Assembly: GCA_027057345.1 (NCBI GenBank)
Contig: JALUIX010000052.1
Span: forward strand, 1 to 64,000
Source: S144-45 sp015494035
Lineage (GTDB): Bacteria; Pseudomonadota; Gammaproteobacteria; Xanthomonadales; Marinicellaceae
Reading direction: 5' to 3'
Length of the DNA stretch: 64,000 bases
Shown here: piece after piece, positions 9,070 to 17,837 of the stretch
Numbering within the stretch: position 1 is the first letter of the stretch
How the letters are laid out: each line of letters opens with the position of its first letter
Translations under genes and position numbers: made by a program
The notes under the pieces: model-generated
What the model was told of the DNA's origin: nothing
The model's database searches: none
What the model saw: only the letters and a program-made list of their open reading frames with translations

Positions 9070-10590
9070 TCAGGACTCGGGTTTCATGTATGGGAACAGG
9101 AGCACATCACGAATGCTGGGCGAATCTGTGAACAGCATCACCAAACGGTCAATACCGATGCCTTCACCTGCGGTGGGCGGCATGCCATATTCCAGCGCAC
9201 GGACATAATCGGCGTCAAAATGCATGGCTTCGTCATCGCCGGCATCCTTGTTCCTGACCTGCTCCAGAAACCGCTGGGCCTGATCTTCGGGGTCATTCAG
9301 TTCCGAAAAGCCATTGGCGATTTCATAACCGGCAATAAACAGTTCGAATCGGTCGGTGTAGTCGGGGTTCTGGTCATTACGGCGTGACAGGGGTGAGACT
9401 TCCGTGGGGTATTCGGTAACAAATGTTGGCTGAATCAGGGTCGGCTCGGCGGTGGCTTCAAACAGTTCGGTAAGGATCTTGCCCTTGCCCCAACTGTCTT
9501 CCACATGGATGCCTTTGGCTTTGGCACAGGCCCTGAGCTTTTCCTCGTTGTCGCAGTCTTCCAGGCTCAGCTCCGGGTTGTTTTCCACCACCAGCTGGCG
9601 CATGGTCTTGCGCGCAAAGGGCTGGCCAAAATCAATTTCATGGCCCTGATAGGTAATACGCGTGCCACCGGTGGCCACTTCGGCCAGTTCCCGGAACAGT
9701 GCTTCAGTCAGGTCCATGAGGTCGTTGTAATCGGCAAAAGCCTGGTAGAACTCCATCATGGTGAATTCCGGGTTATGCCGGGTGGATACCCCTTCATTGC
9801 GAAAATTGCGGTTGATCTCGTACACGCGCTCAAAGCCACCCACCACCAGCCGCTTGAGAAAAAGCTCCGGCGCAATGCGCAGATACAGATCAATATCCAA
9901 CGCATTGTGGTGAGTCACAAAGGGCTTGGCCGCCGCGCCGCCGGGAATCAGGTGCATCATGGGCGTTTCCACTTCCAGAAAGTCCCGCCCTGGCCGCTCC
10001 ATGAAATCACGAATTCGCCGGATGACGCGGGAACGGGTCTGAAACACCCGACGCGAATCGTCGTTGACGATCAGGTCCAGATAACGCTGGCGATAGCGGG
10101 TTTCCATGTCCTGCAGGCCGTGAAACTTTTCCGGCAATGGCCGCAAGGACTTGCTGATCAGCCGCAGTTCGTCCACGCGCACCGACAACTCGCCGGTTTT
10201 GGTCTTAAACAGGGTGCCGCTTGCTGCCACAATGTCACCAATGTCCCAGCCCTTGAATTCAGCATACAGCCCTTCGGGCAAGGCATCGCGCTGAACAAAC
10301 AGTTGCAGGCTGCCTGTGGCGTCCTTGATAACGGCAAAGCTGGCTTTTCCCATCACGCGCTTGCTCATCATGCGACCGGCCACCTTCACCCGCACCGCCT
10401 GCGCTTCCAGCTCTTCCTTGCTCAGGGCATCGTATTTTTCGTGCAGCTCGGCGGCAAACGCATCGCGGCGAAAATCATTGGGGAAAGCGATGCCCTTATC
10501 ATCACGAATTTTCTGCAGCTTTTGCCGACGCTCGGCAATCAGGCGGTTCTCGTCAATAATGGCAGTTTGGGTGGTGGGTTCTTGGCTCAT
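9070..10590 (-). CDS. lysS: Lysyl-tRNA synthetase, class II
   Basis: This enzyme charges tRNA-Lys with lysine. The 506-residue protein has the N-terminal OB-fold anticodon domain (about 60-165) and a class II catalytic core. The core holds motif 2 with NRNFRNEGVSTRHNPEFTM and motif 3 with GEGIGIDRLVMLFTDSPSIR near the C-terminus. The start MSQEPTTQTA (10590) is preferred over an upstream in-frame ATG because it matches the usual N-terminus. It follows prfB with a 35-nt gap, the common prfB-lysS arrangement. Confidence 0.97.
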   Translation of the reverse strand: MSQEPTTQTAIIDENRLIAERRQKLQKIRDDKGIAFPNDFRRDAFAAELHEKYDALSKEELEAQAVRVKVAGRMMSKRVMGKASFAVIKDATGSLQLFVQRDALPEGLYAEFKGWDIGDIVAASGTLFKTKTGELSVRVDELRLISKSLRPLPEKFHGLQDMETRYRQRYLDLIVNDDSRRVFQTRSRVIRRIRDFMERPGRDFLEVETPMMHLIPGGAAAKPFVTHHNALDIDLYLRIAPELFLKRLVVGGFERVYEINRNFRNEGVSTRHNPEFTMMEFYQAFADYNDLMDLTEALFRELAEVATGGTRITYQGHEIDFGQPFARKTMRQLVVENNPELSLEDCDNEEKLRACAKAKGIHVEDSWGKGKILTELFEATAEPTLIQPTFVTEYPTEVSPLSRRNDQNPDYTDRFELFIAGYEIANGFSELNDPEDQAQRFLEQVRNKDAGDDEAMHFDADYVRALEYGMPPTAGEGIGIDRLVMLFTDSPSIRDVLLFPYMKPES

Positions 10591-10625
10591 GTGGATGCTC
10601 GTGTGCAAATAGGGTGGGTGAGGGA

Positions 10626-11721
10626 TTAAAGTCCCTGCTTGAGGGAGGCTTCAACAAATTTATCCAGGTTGCCGTCCAGCACTGACTGGGTGTTGCTGAT
10701 TTCCACGCCGGTACGCAAATCCTTGATGCGCGACTGATCAAGCACGTAGGAACGAATCTGGCTGCCCCAGCCAATGTCCGATTTGGTGTCTTCGGTGGCC
10801 TGGGAATCGGCCATGCGCTTGGCCATTTCCAGCTCATACAATTTGGCTTTGAGCTGCTTCATGGCGGTGGCGCGGTTCTTGTGCTGGGAGCGGTCGTTCT
10901 GGCACTGAACCACGGTATTGGTGGGCAGGTGCGTGATGCGCACGGCGGATTCGGTGGTGTTCACGTGCTGGCCACCGGCTCCGGAAGCGCGGTAAACGTC
11001 AATGCGCAAGTCAGCCGGGTTAATGTCGATATCAATGTCGTCATCAATTTCCGGCGAAACGAACACCGCCGCAAAACTGGTGTGGCGGCGATTACCGGAA
11101 TCAAACGGCGATTTGCGCACCAGCCGGTGCACACCGGTTTCCGTGCGCAGCCAGCCATAGGCATAATCACCATCGACCTTGATGGTGGCGGATTTGATGC
11201 CGGCCACCTCACCCGGGGATAGTTCGATGATCTCGGTTTTCCAGCCCTTGCTTTCGGCCCAGCGCAGGTACATGCGCAAGAGGATTTCGGCCCAATCCTG
11301 GGCTTCGGTACCGCCGGAGCCGGCCTGAATGTCAATAAAGGCATTGTTGGCGTCCATTTTGCCGGAAAACATTTTCTGGAATTCGAGTTTTTCCAGCACG
11401 GCGCGGATGGATTCGATTTCTTCCAGGACGGACTCGTAGGTTTCCTCATCCTCGTCCATGTCCGCCAGTTCCAGCAACTCACCGGCGTCCTTGATGGAGG
11501 CAGCCAGCCGGTCGATGGTGTCGACAATATTTTCCAGGCGCGCACGTTCCTTGCCCAGTTCCTGAGCCTTTTCCGGCTGGTTCCAGACTTCCGGGTCTTC
11601 TAGTTCGAGATTGACTTCTTCCAGGCGTTCTTTACTGGCATCGTAGTCAAAGGTACCCCCTCAGCGCATCGAGGCGCTGCTGGAAATCCTTGAGTTGTGC
11701 CACTTGTTGAGCAATTTCCAT
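10626..11721 (-). CDS. prfB: Peptide chain release factor 2, with programmed +1 frameshift
   Basis: RF2 ends translation at UGA and UAA codons. The gene is in two frames. Codons 1-24 (MEIAQQVAQL... ending RGYL) run from ATG 11721 to an in-frame TGA at 11649-11647. The rest continues in the +1 frame from GAC at 11648. The shift site is AGGGGG-TAC-CTT-TGA-C. It has the internal Shine-Dalgarno-like AGGGGG, the slippery CTT and the stop TGA, which is the classic autoregulatory signal: low RF2 lets ribosomes slip. The joined product is about 364 residues, the normal RF2 length. It carries the codon-recognition SPF tripeptide (KSPFDSG) and the catalytic GGQ (GAGGQHVN). lysS follows. Confidence 0.97.
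11646..11663 (-). promoter_or_regulatory. prfB: prfB programmed frameshift site
   Basis: Read on the minus strand, an AGG GGG Shine-Dalgarno mimic is followed by TAC CTT TGA C. The TGA is codon 25. The arrangement matches the well-studied RF2 autoregulation signal, in which the ribosome shifts from CTT to TTT when RF2 is scarce. Confidence 0.95.
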
Positions 11722-11863
11722 GATCGGTTGTTGTGTTTGTCCGGGTTCAAATAATAACAGCCAGAGCGGACTCTGGCTGAAATGAATGGGTTTTACCGCT
11801 CAGGCCGGGTATTCAGTTCGAACCTGAATTCGCCTAAGTGAGATGACAGCCGCTGTTCTCGTG

Positions 11864-12325
11864 CTATCTGCCTTCCTTGATTTGTTTCTGACGCAGCTCC
11901 CAGCGTTCCTGGGCATCCACCGTCATGGTCGCGATGGGGCGGGCCATCAAACGCTTGAGACCGATTTCCTCATCGGTTTCCTCACAGTAGCCATACTCCC
12001 CGTCCTTGATGCGGTTGAGCGCCTTGCGAATCTTGGCCAGTAGCTTGCGATACCGATCGCGGGTACGCAGTTCGAGTGAATTTTCCGTTTCACGTTGGGC
12101 GCGCTCGGCTTCATCGCCCACGTCACGCACTTCCTGTTGCAGGTTATTGATGGTTTCCTTGGATTCGTTGACCAGGTCCTCACGCCATTGCAACAGGCGA
12201 CGACGGAAGTATTCCAGGTGCTCCGGGCACATGTATTCCTCTTTGTCCGATGGCACATAACCATCGGGAAGCTCCACTTCTGGAATATAGCCTTCCGGCA
12301 AATCGTTAATGTCTCGTTCTGACAT
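11864..12325 (-). CDS. dksA: DksA-type RNA polymerase-binding regulator with a degenerate zinc site
   Basis: DksA enters the RNA polymerase secondary channel and, with ppGpp, resets transcription in starvation. From MSERDINDLPEG (12325) it is 153 residues, close to the E. coli length. The coiled coil (about 30-105) carries the tip motif DVGDEA, which fits the DxxDxA pattern needed for function. The C-terminal zinc-finger region reads YGYCEETDEEIGLKRL, then ARPIATMTVDAQERWE. Only the first of the four usual cysteines remains, and the other three positions are Thr, Thr and Ala. It is therefore probably a zinc-independent DksA, like the DksA2 type. No second dksA is in the window. A longer start at 12385 exists but lacks support. 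Confidence 0.92.
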   Translation of the reverse strand: MSERDINDLPEGYIPEVELPDGYVPSDKEEYMCPEHLEYFRRRLLQWREDLVNESKETINNLQQEVRDVGDEAERAQRETENSLELRTRDRYRKLLAKIRKALNRIKDGEYGYCEETDEEIGLKRLMARPIATMTVDAQERWELRQKQIKEGR

Positions 12326-12515
12326 AGGTGTCCCATTCTCCATATGTGGTCGTGATTTTGGTCGGATGACCTGCATTGGCCACATGGCCTTTCTTATTCA
12401 CAGGTTCGCTGCTCACACTGCTCTCCCGGGATAACTCACACCTGGTGAGTGATCCGGGGTAAAATTAAGCGACCCTTTATAACGCAAACCGACCCACCGG
12501 GCAATAGATTTCTGC

Positions 12516-12890
12516 ATGAAAACCCTGCTTATTCTGCTGCTGCGCGGCTACAAGTTTTTTATTAGCCCGCTGCTGGGAAACCACTGCCGGTTTTATCCCA
12601 GTTGTTCCGAGTACATGGCCACGGCCATCGGCCGTTTCGGAGCCATCCGTGGACTGCACCTGGGCCTGAAACGACTGGGCCGCTGCCATCCGGGTTGCCA
12701 AGGCGGCATCGATCACGTGCCCGAACACTGGCCTGACAGACACACGCAGGCCTGCTCACCGGAGGCCCACCAGACACGGGCAATACAAGACCCGTCCAAA
12801 AAACCGGTTTCTACCGAACACAATGCTCAAAAACACGCCGTTACCGACCCCGAATCGGACAGCCGACAACCCGAAAATCCGGTTTTGTGA
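12516..12890 (+). CDS. yidD: YidD-type membrane protein insertion factor
   Basis: YidD is a small inner-face membrane-associated protein thought to help YidC insert membrane proteins. Residues 1-73 hold the whole family core: an amphipathic N-terminus (LLRGYKFFISPLLG), CRFYPSCSEYMATAI, and LKRLGRCHPGCQGGIDHVP. The protein continues for about 50 hydrophilic residues rich in H, Q, P and E, longer than many members. It sits away from its usual rnpA-yidC neighbourhood and is followed after 7 nt by dihydroorotase on the same strand. The intergenic region to dksA contains an inverted repeat, ACTCACACCTGGTGAGT (about 12434-12450), of unknown meaning. Confidence 0.9.
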   Translation: MKTLLILLLRGYKFFISPLLGNHCRFYPSCSEYMATAIGRFGAIRGLHLGLKRLGRCHPGCQGGIDHVPEHWPDRHTQACSPEAHQTRAIQDPSKKPVSTEHNAQKHAVTDPESDSRQPENPVL

Positions 12891-12897
12891 GGATCCC

Positions 12898-14238
12898 ATG
12901 AATGCATACACCCTGATAAAAAGCGCCCAGCTGGTCAACGAAGGCGCTATTCACACGGCCGATGTGCTGATAAAAAACGAGCGCATAGAAAAAATCGGCA
13001 CCGAACTGCAGGCGCCGACTGGCGCCACAGTGATTGACGCACAAGGCCAGTTCCTGCTGCCGGGCATGATTGACGATCAGGTGCATTTTCGCGACCCGGG
13101 CCTGACCCACAAGGGAGACTTTGCCACCGAGTCCGCCGCTGCGGTGGCCGGCGGCATCACCTCGGTGATGGACATGCCCAACACCAATCCGCTGACCATC
13201 AATCAGCAGGCCATTGAAGCCAAGCACGCGCACGTGTCAGGTCGCTCACACACCAATTACGGCTTTTACCTGGGCGCCACCAATGACAATATCGGGGTGG
13301 TCAAGGCCATTGACCCGCACCTCATCTGCGGCATCAAGGTGTTTATGGGCGCCTCAACCGGCAACATGCTGGTGGATGACGAGCAGACCCTGACGGCCAT
13401 TTTCAAGCACGCGCCCACCCTCATCGCCACCCATTGCGAAGACACCCCCACCATTCTGGCTAATGAAGAAAAAGCCCGGCTGATCTGGGGCGAAAACGTG
13501 CCCATAGAAGAACACCCCAACATCCGCAGCCGCGAGGCCTGTATCAAGTCCACCCGGCTGGCCACCGGTCTGGCGCAGAAGTACCGCGCCCGCCTGCACG
13601 TGCTGCACATTTCCACCGCTGAAGAAGTAGCCATGTTCCGTGACATGCCCACTGAGCAGAAGCACATTACGGCAGAGGCTTGTGTGCATTTCACCTGGTT
13701 CGATGAGGGTGATTACGCTGACAAGGGCACCGCCATCAAATGCAACCCGGCCATCAAAAGCGCCAGCGACAAGGCCGCCATCATTGCCGGCCTGAAAAGC
13801 AACCGGCTGGACGTGATTGCCACTGACCACGCGCCACACACAGCCGAGGAAAAGGCCGCGCCTTATTTTTCCGCCCCTTCGGGCCTGCCACTGGTGCAGA
13901 CAGCCCTGCCCAGTTTGCTGACCCAAGTGAATCAGGGCCAGTTCAGCCTGCCGGACATTGTCCGTAAAACCGCGCACACTGTGGCCGATATCTTTCAAGT
14001 CATCGATCGGGGTTACCTGCGCGAAGGCTATTTTGCGGACCTGGTGCTGGTGGACATGACCGCCATTGCGCCGGTGCGCCATGAAGACATGCTGTACAAA
14101 TGCGGCTGGACACCCTATGACGGCGCGCGTTTCACCGCCCGTATCAGCAAAACCTGGGTCAATGGTGAGCTTAAATGGGACGGCCAGCAGGTGCTGGGTG
14201 AGGCCACAGGCCAGGCCCTGCGCTACCAGCGCCCCTGA
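12898..14238 (+). CDS. pyrC: Dihydroorotase (class I, dihydroorotase/allantoinase family)
   Basis: The probable reaction is cyclisation of carbamoyl-aspartate to dihydroorotate in pyrimidine synthesis. The 446-residue amidohydrolase shows the metal ligands DDQVHFRDPG (about 60-70), the carboxylated lysine in GIKVFMGAS, the histidines in ATHCED and LHISTAEE, and the late aspartate in ATDHAPH. The length and the DQVHFRDPG motif fit class I dihydroorotase rather than the short class II E. coli PyrC. Allantoinase is the main alternative, but no purine-breakdown genes are nearby. The ATG at 12898 follows GAGGATCCC, giving a good ribosome site, 7 nt after yidD. Confidence 0.88.
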   Translation: MNAYTLIKSAQLVNEGAIHTADVLIKNERIEKIGTELQAPTGATVIDAQGQFLLPGMIDDQVHFRDPGLTHKGDFATESAAAVAGGITSVMDMPNTNPLTINQQAIEAKHAHVSGRSHTNYGFYLGATNDNIGVVKAIDPHLICGIKVFMGASTGNMLVDDEQTLTAIFKHAPTLIATHCEDTPTILANEEKARLIWGENVPIEEHPNIRSREACIKSTRLATGLAQKYRARLHVLHISTAEEVAMFRDMPTEQKHITAEACVHFTWFDEGDYADKGTAIKCNPAIKSASDKAAIIAGLKSNRLDVIATDHAPHTAEEKAAPYFSAPSGLPLVQTALPSLLTQVNQGQFSLPDIVRKTAHTVADIFQVIDRGYLREGYFADLVLVDMTAIAPVRHEDMLYKCGWTPYDGARFTARISKTWVNGELKWDGQQVLGEATGQALRYQRP

Positions 14239-14291
14239 CTGGCCCGCACCAAACCGTCACTGTTGACACACTTATCCGGCACCCCGTTCAG

Positions 14292-16946
14292 TCAAGGCGC
14301 TTTTCTGCCAGTCGGGTTTGATTGCCCGTCAAGACGCCAAACACGTCTGGGGCGTTGCTGGCGGAACTGGCTGACAGAAACCCCATTGGCACCGAAATGA
14401 ACCGTAATCAGGCCGCTGCTTTGCGTGTCCAGCCAATGTATGCCGCGCTGCCGGTAGCGGCTCACCACTGCCGCTTTCGGGTGCCCGAAGGCATTGAAAT
14501 AGCCCGATGCATTGATGGCCAGACGCGGATTGACCGCGTCAATAAACGCCGCGCTGCTTGAGCTTGAACTGCCGTGATGCGGCACCAGCATCACGTCACT
14601 GCCCAGGTCAAGACGGCCGGCCTTGTGGGCTTGCAATAACCGGTATTCCACCGCCGTTTCCACATCACCAGTCAATAGCACATGGCCCAGGGCATTGCCG
14701 ATGCGCAACACACAAGAACTGTTGTTGCCCAGATAAGGGCTCAGGTTATAGGGTGACAACACGTCAAATCGCACGCCGTCCCATTCCCAGCTCACTGAGT
14801 TGGTGCACGGCTGTGCCGTGTCGGCAAGCGGGGTATTAAAGGTGGCATAAAGCGAATGCACCGGCAGGTGTTCCAGCAACGGGGCCGCGGCCCCGGCGTG
14901 ATCGTTATCCCGGTGGGACAGAATCAGCGCATCCAGAGACCTGATACCGCGTTGGCGAAAATACGGCAACAGCACCGCATCGGCCAGATTGAAACCACTG
15001 TCAAAAGCCGCACCGGTGTCGTACAGCAAGCGGTGATGCGCTGTTTCCACCAGCACCGCAAGCCCCTGCCCCACGTCCAGCACGGAAACCCGGAAAGCCT
15101 GTGCCGGATCGGCCGTATCCTCATCATTGGCCGCCGTACCCTGGGTGATAACGTCCTTGCCAAGCGCGTATTTCGGTACGAGTCCTTCTGGTTGATTCTG
15201 TGGCCACACGGCAAACCCCAGCAAGGCAGCCATAACGGCCAGGCCCAACCAGCGTCGATACCGCTGGCGGGAAAAAAACCACGCCAACAACGCCAGCAGC
15301 CATAAGGCCAACCACCACCCCGGCAAAGCCGGCACAGAATAACTGGCCTCCGGCCACCGGGACAACGGCTCAAGACCACGCATCATCCACTGAGCCAGCC
15401 AATGGGCCTGCTGCAGCAGCCACTCATCCACGCCACTGCCACCGGCCAGCGCATGGGTCAGCAAAGCCAGCCCCAGCAGCGGTACCAAGGTCACGCTCAC
15501 CAGCGGAATAAGCACAAAATTGACCAGCGGCGCCAGCCAGTGAATCTGGTGAAAAAGCACCACGCTCAAGGGCATCAAACCCAAGAGAATGGCCACCTGG
15601 GCCACAAAAAGTTGGCCAATGGCCTGCATCCCGCGTTGCAGAGTCCGGTTTTTGAGCGGGGTTTTAGGGAGTTTACTGGCCTGATCCGCCGCTTTCACTG
15701 TACTTTGGGCCACGCTTTGGCTTTTGCGGGCCGAAAAAGCCGCAATCAGCGCCGCCACGGCAGTAAAGGACAACCAGAATCCCGAATCCAGCACAGCCAG
15801 CGGATCAAACAGCAGCACCAGCAACAACGCCACCGCCCAGATGTCCCAGGGTGACAGGCGCCGGCGGGAAACCACTGCCACGGCCAACACGGAAACGGCC
15901 ACCAGTGCCCGCACCGTGGCCACGGAAAAACCGGCCAGGGCTGCATAAGCCAGGGCAAATAACCAGCCAAACAGGGCCTGCAAAACCGGCCGGGGCACTC
16001 GCTGTTGTGGCCAAATCCAGAAAACCACCCAGCCCAGTGCGGCCCCCACCAACGCCGCCAGGCCAATGTGCAGGCCGGAAATGGCGATCAGATGCGCGGT
16101 GCCGGTGGCACGGAAAATGGCAAAGTCATCCGGCGACAGTTCCGAACGATCACCCAGCGACAGCGCCACCAACAACGCACGCGCCGAACCCGGTGCCAGG
16201 CTTTCCTGCAACCAGCGGCGCAAGCTACCCCGCTGGCGCTGAATCCATGCGCTCACGTCCAAGGGCGAGGCTGCCGTTGTTTTTTGCCCCTTCTGCACCC
16301 AGCCGGTGGCCACATAATGATGGCGAAACAGCCAGCGCGGGTAATCAAAGCCGCCCGGATTCGCGTAGCCATGCACCGGCTTTAATTTCACCTGCAACTG
16401 CCAGTGCTCACCCGGTTGCGGTATCTTATCGGCGTGATACCAGGTGAGCAGGTAGTGGCGGGCCGGGTCGGCCACGCTTTCGGCGCTGAAACGGGCAGAA
16501 TCGGCCTTGATGACGGGCAGTCCGGTCACACGCACGGACATGCTCTTCTGGCGCCCCTGATCAAGGATATGGCGTGTTTCTTCTTTCAGGGCCTGCCGCT
16601 GTTGCCACATGGCCTGCCCGCTCCAGGCAAAACCGGCCAGCACTGTCGCCAGTAGCACCAGACCGCGCGCGGCCTGCGCTGTGGTCTTATCCTTCCGCCT
16701 GAACAAAACACGGGCCAGCAGCAACAGCACCACGGCAGTGCCAATGGCCGCCAGCAGATAAACGGCTTTGACTTCCGGCATGAACAGCCAGAGGGTGGCC
16801 CCACCCAGCAAAGACACGGCCAGGGACCAATACGGCAAGACAAGTGGTGCACCGGCGTGTTTTGCGGCCCTGGAAGACCGTTCAGAGAGCTGGTCGCTCA
16901 CTGCCTCGGACAAACGAGGGAAATTCCTGGAAAGATTCACGGCCAC
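14292..16946 (-). CDS. comEC: ComEC/Rec2 DNA-uptake channel
   Basis: ComEC carries one strand of transforming DNA across the inner membrane. The 884-residue protein has the three expected parts: N-terminal membrane segments and the DUF4131 region (about 35-235); the Competence domain with many helices (about 245-560, including GTAHLIAISGLHIGLAALVG); and a C-terminal metallo-beta-lactamase-like domain. That domain carries VLDVGQGLAVLVET, LSHRDNDHAGAA and LLTGDVETAVEYRLL, and ends in HHGSSSSSS. The start is GTG at 16946. No other competence gene is in the window. It converges on dihydroorotase with a 53-nt gap that shows no clear terminator. Confidence 0.93.
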   Translation of the reverse strand: MAVNLSRNFPRLSEAVSDQLSERSSRAAKHAGAPLVLPYWSLAVSLLGGATLWLFMPEVKAVYLLAAIGTAVVLLLLARVLFRRKDKTTAQAARGLVLLATVLAGFAWSGQAMWQQRQALKEETRHILDQGRQKSMSVRVTGLPVIKADSARFSAESVADPARHYLLTWYHADKIPQPGEHWQLQVKLKPVHGYANPGGFDYPRWLFRHHYVATGWVQKGQKTTAASPLDVSAWIQRQRGSLRRWLQESLAPGSARALLVALSLGDRSELSPDDFAIFRATGTAHLIAISGLHIGLAALVGAALGWVVFWIWPQQRVPRPVLQALFGWLFALAYAALAGFSVATVRALVAVSVLAVAVVSRRRLSPWDIWAVALLLVLLFDPLAVLDSGFWLSFTAVAALIAAFSARKSQSVAQSTVKAADQASKLPKTPLKNRTLQRGMQAIGQLFVAQVAILLGLMPLSVVLFHQIHWLAPLVNFVLIPLVSVTLVPLLGLALLTHALAGGSGVDEWLLQQAHWLAQWMMRGLEPLSRWPEASYSVPALPGWWLALWLLALLAWFFSRQRYRRWLGLAVMAALLGFAVWPQNQPEGLVPKYALGKDVITQGTAANDEDTADPAQAFRVSVLDVGQGLAVLVETAHHRLLYDTGAAFDSGFNLADAVLLPYFRQRGIRSLDALILSHRDNDHAGAAAPLLEHLPVHSLYATFNTPLADTAQPCTNSVSWEWDGVRFDVLSPYNLSPYLGNNSSCVLRIGNALGHVLLTGDVETAVEYRLLQAHKAGRLDLGSDVMLVPHHGSSSSSSAAFIDAVNPRLAINASGYFNAFGHPKAAVVSRYRQRGIHWLDTQSSGLITVHFGANGVSVSQFRQQRPRRVWRLDGQSNPTGRKAP

Positions 16947-17069
16947 GGCGCGCTGGCATCACTGGCTCCACTGCGCTCACACCCATCATCAGCCGCCGCA
17001 GTGGATCGGGTAATACACACCCTTCCGGCATTATCCGCAGACACGCAACAGAAAGACGGCCTGCCCATG

Positions 17070-17837
17070 TCAGGGAGCCATTTCGCCGCCACCAATCGCA
17101 TGCGGCTGTAACTGCCCATCGTGCATGCGATATACCCTGTTCATGCGCTCGGCCAATCGCGTGTCGTGGGTGACAATGACCAGGGCGGTGCCCAGGTCAC
17201 GATTTAGCGCCAGCATCAGGTCCATCACCTGACTGGCGGTCTGTTCGTCCAGGTTGCCGGTGGGTTCATCAGCCAGCACGGCCGCCGGGTGGGTCACAAG
17301 CGCGCGGGCGATGGCACAGCGTTGCCGTTCACCGCCGGAAAGCTGGGCCGGCCGGTGCGACAAACGTGGCCCCAGGCCCACCCGTTCCAGCATGTCGGCG
17401 GCTTTGCGATTGGCAACCGCGGAAGGCATGCCACCAATCAGCAATGGCATGGCCACGTTTTCCAGCGCGGAAAACTCCGGTAACAGGTGATGAAATTGGT
17501 ACACAAAGCCCAGGTGCTTGTTGCGCAGTTGTCCGCGCCGCTTGTCGCTGACGGCGCTGATGTCCTTCCCGTGCAACAGCACCTGTCCGCGGTCGGGTTT
17601 TTCCAGGCTGCCCAGCACATGCAACAAGGTGCTTTTGCCCGCACCGGAGGTGCCAATTATGGCCACGGTTTCGGCAGCGGGAATCACCACATCCAGGTCA
17701 TGGAAGACCTGCACGGTGTGACCGGCATCATCAAAAGACTTGCTCAGTCCACGGCCTTCCAGAACGGCAGGCACGTCCGGTGAACTGGTTTCTGTAGTCA
17801 GGTTCGCATTGCTGTTTTTTTCACTGGCGTTATTCAT
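17070..17837 (-). CDS. lolD: Lipoprotein-releasing ABC transporter ATPase LolD
   Basis: LolD powers extraction of outer-membrane lipoproteins from the inner membrane. The 255-residue protein has Walker A GTSGAGKST, the signature LSGGERQR, Walker B VLADEPTGNLD and the switch histidine in VIVTHD. The N-terminus has about 25 extra polar residues. It overlaps the preceding permease gene by 8 nt (TATGAATAA), so both are translated together. A MacB-type ATPase is the main alternative, but the coupled LolC/E permease supports LolD. Confidence 0.94.
   Translation of the reverse strand: MNNASEKNSNANLTTETSSPDVPAVLEGRGLSKSFDDAGHTVQVFHDLDVVIPAAETVAIIGTSGAGKSTLLHVLGSLEKPDRGQVLLHGKDISAVSDKRRGQLRNKHLGFVYQFHHLLPEFSALENVAMPLLIGGMPSAVANRKAADMLERVGLGPRLSHRPAQLSGGERQRCAIARALVTHPAAVLADEPTGNLDEQTASQVMDLMLALNRDLGTALVIVTHDTRLAERMNRVYRMHDGQLQPHAIGGGEMAP

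Noticed and set aside
9505..10629. A long open frame opposite lysS
   Set aside because: It is the antisense shadow of a conserved synthetase gene, with no motif of its own.
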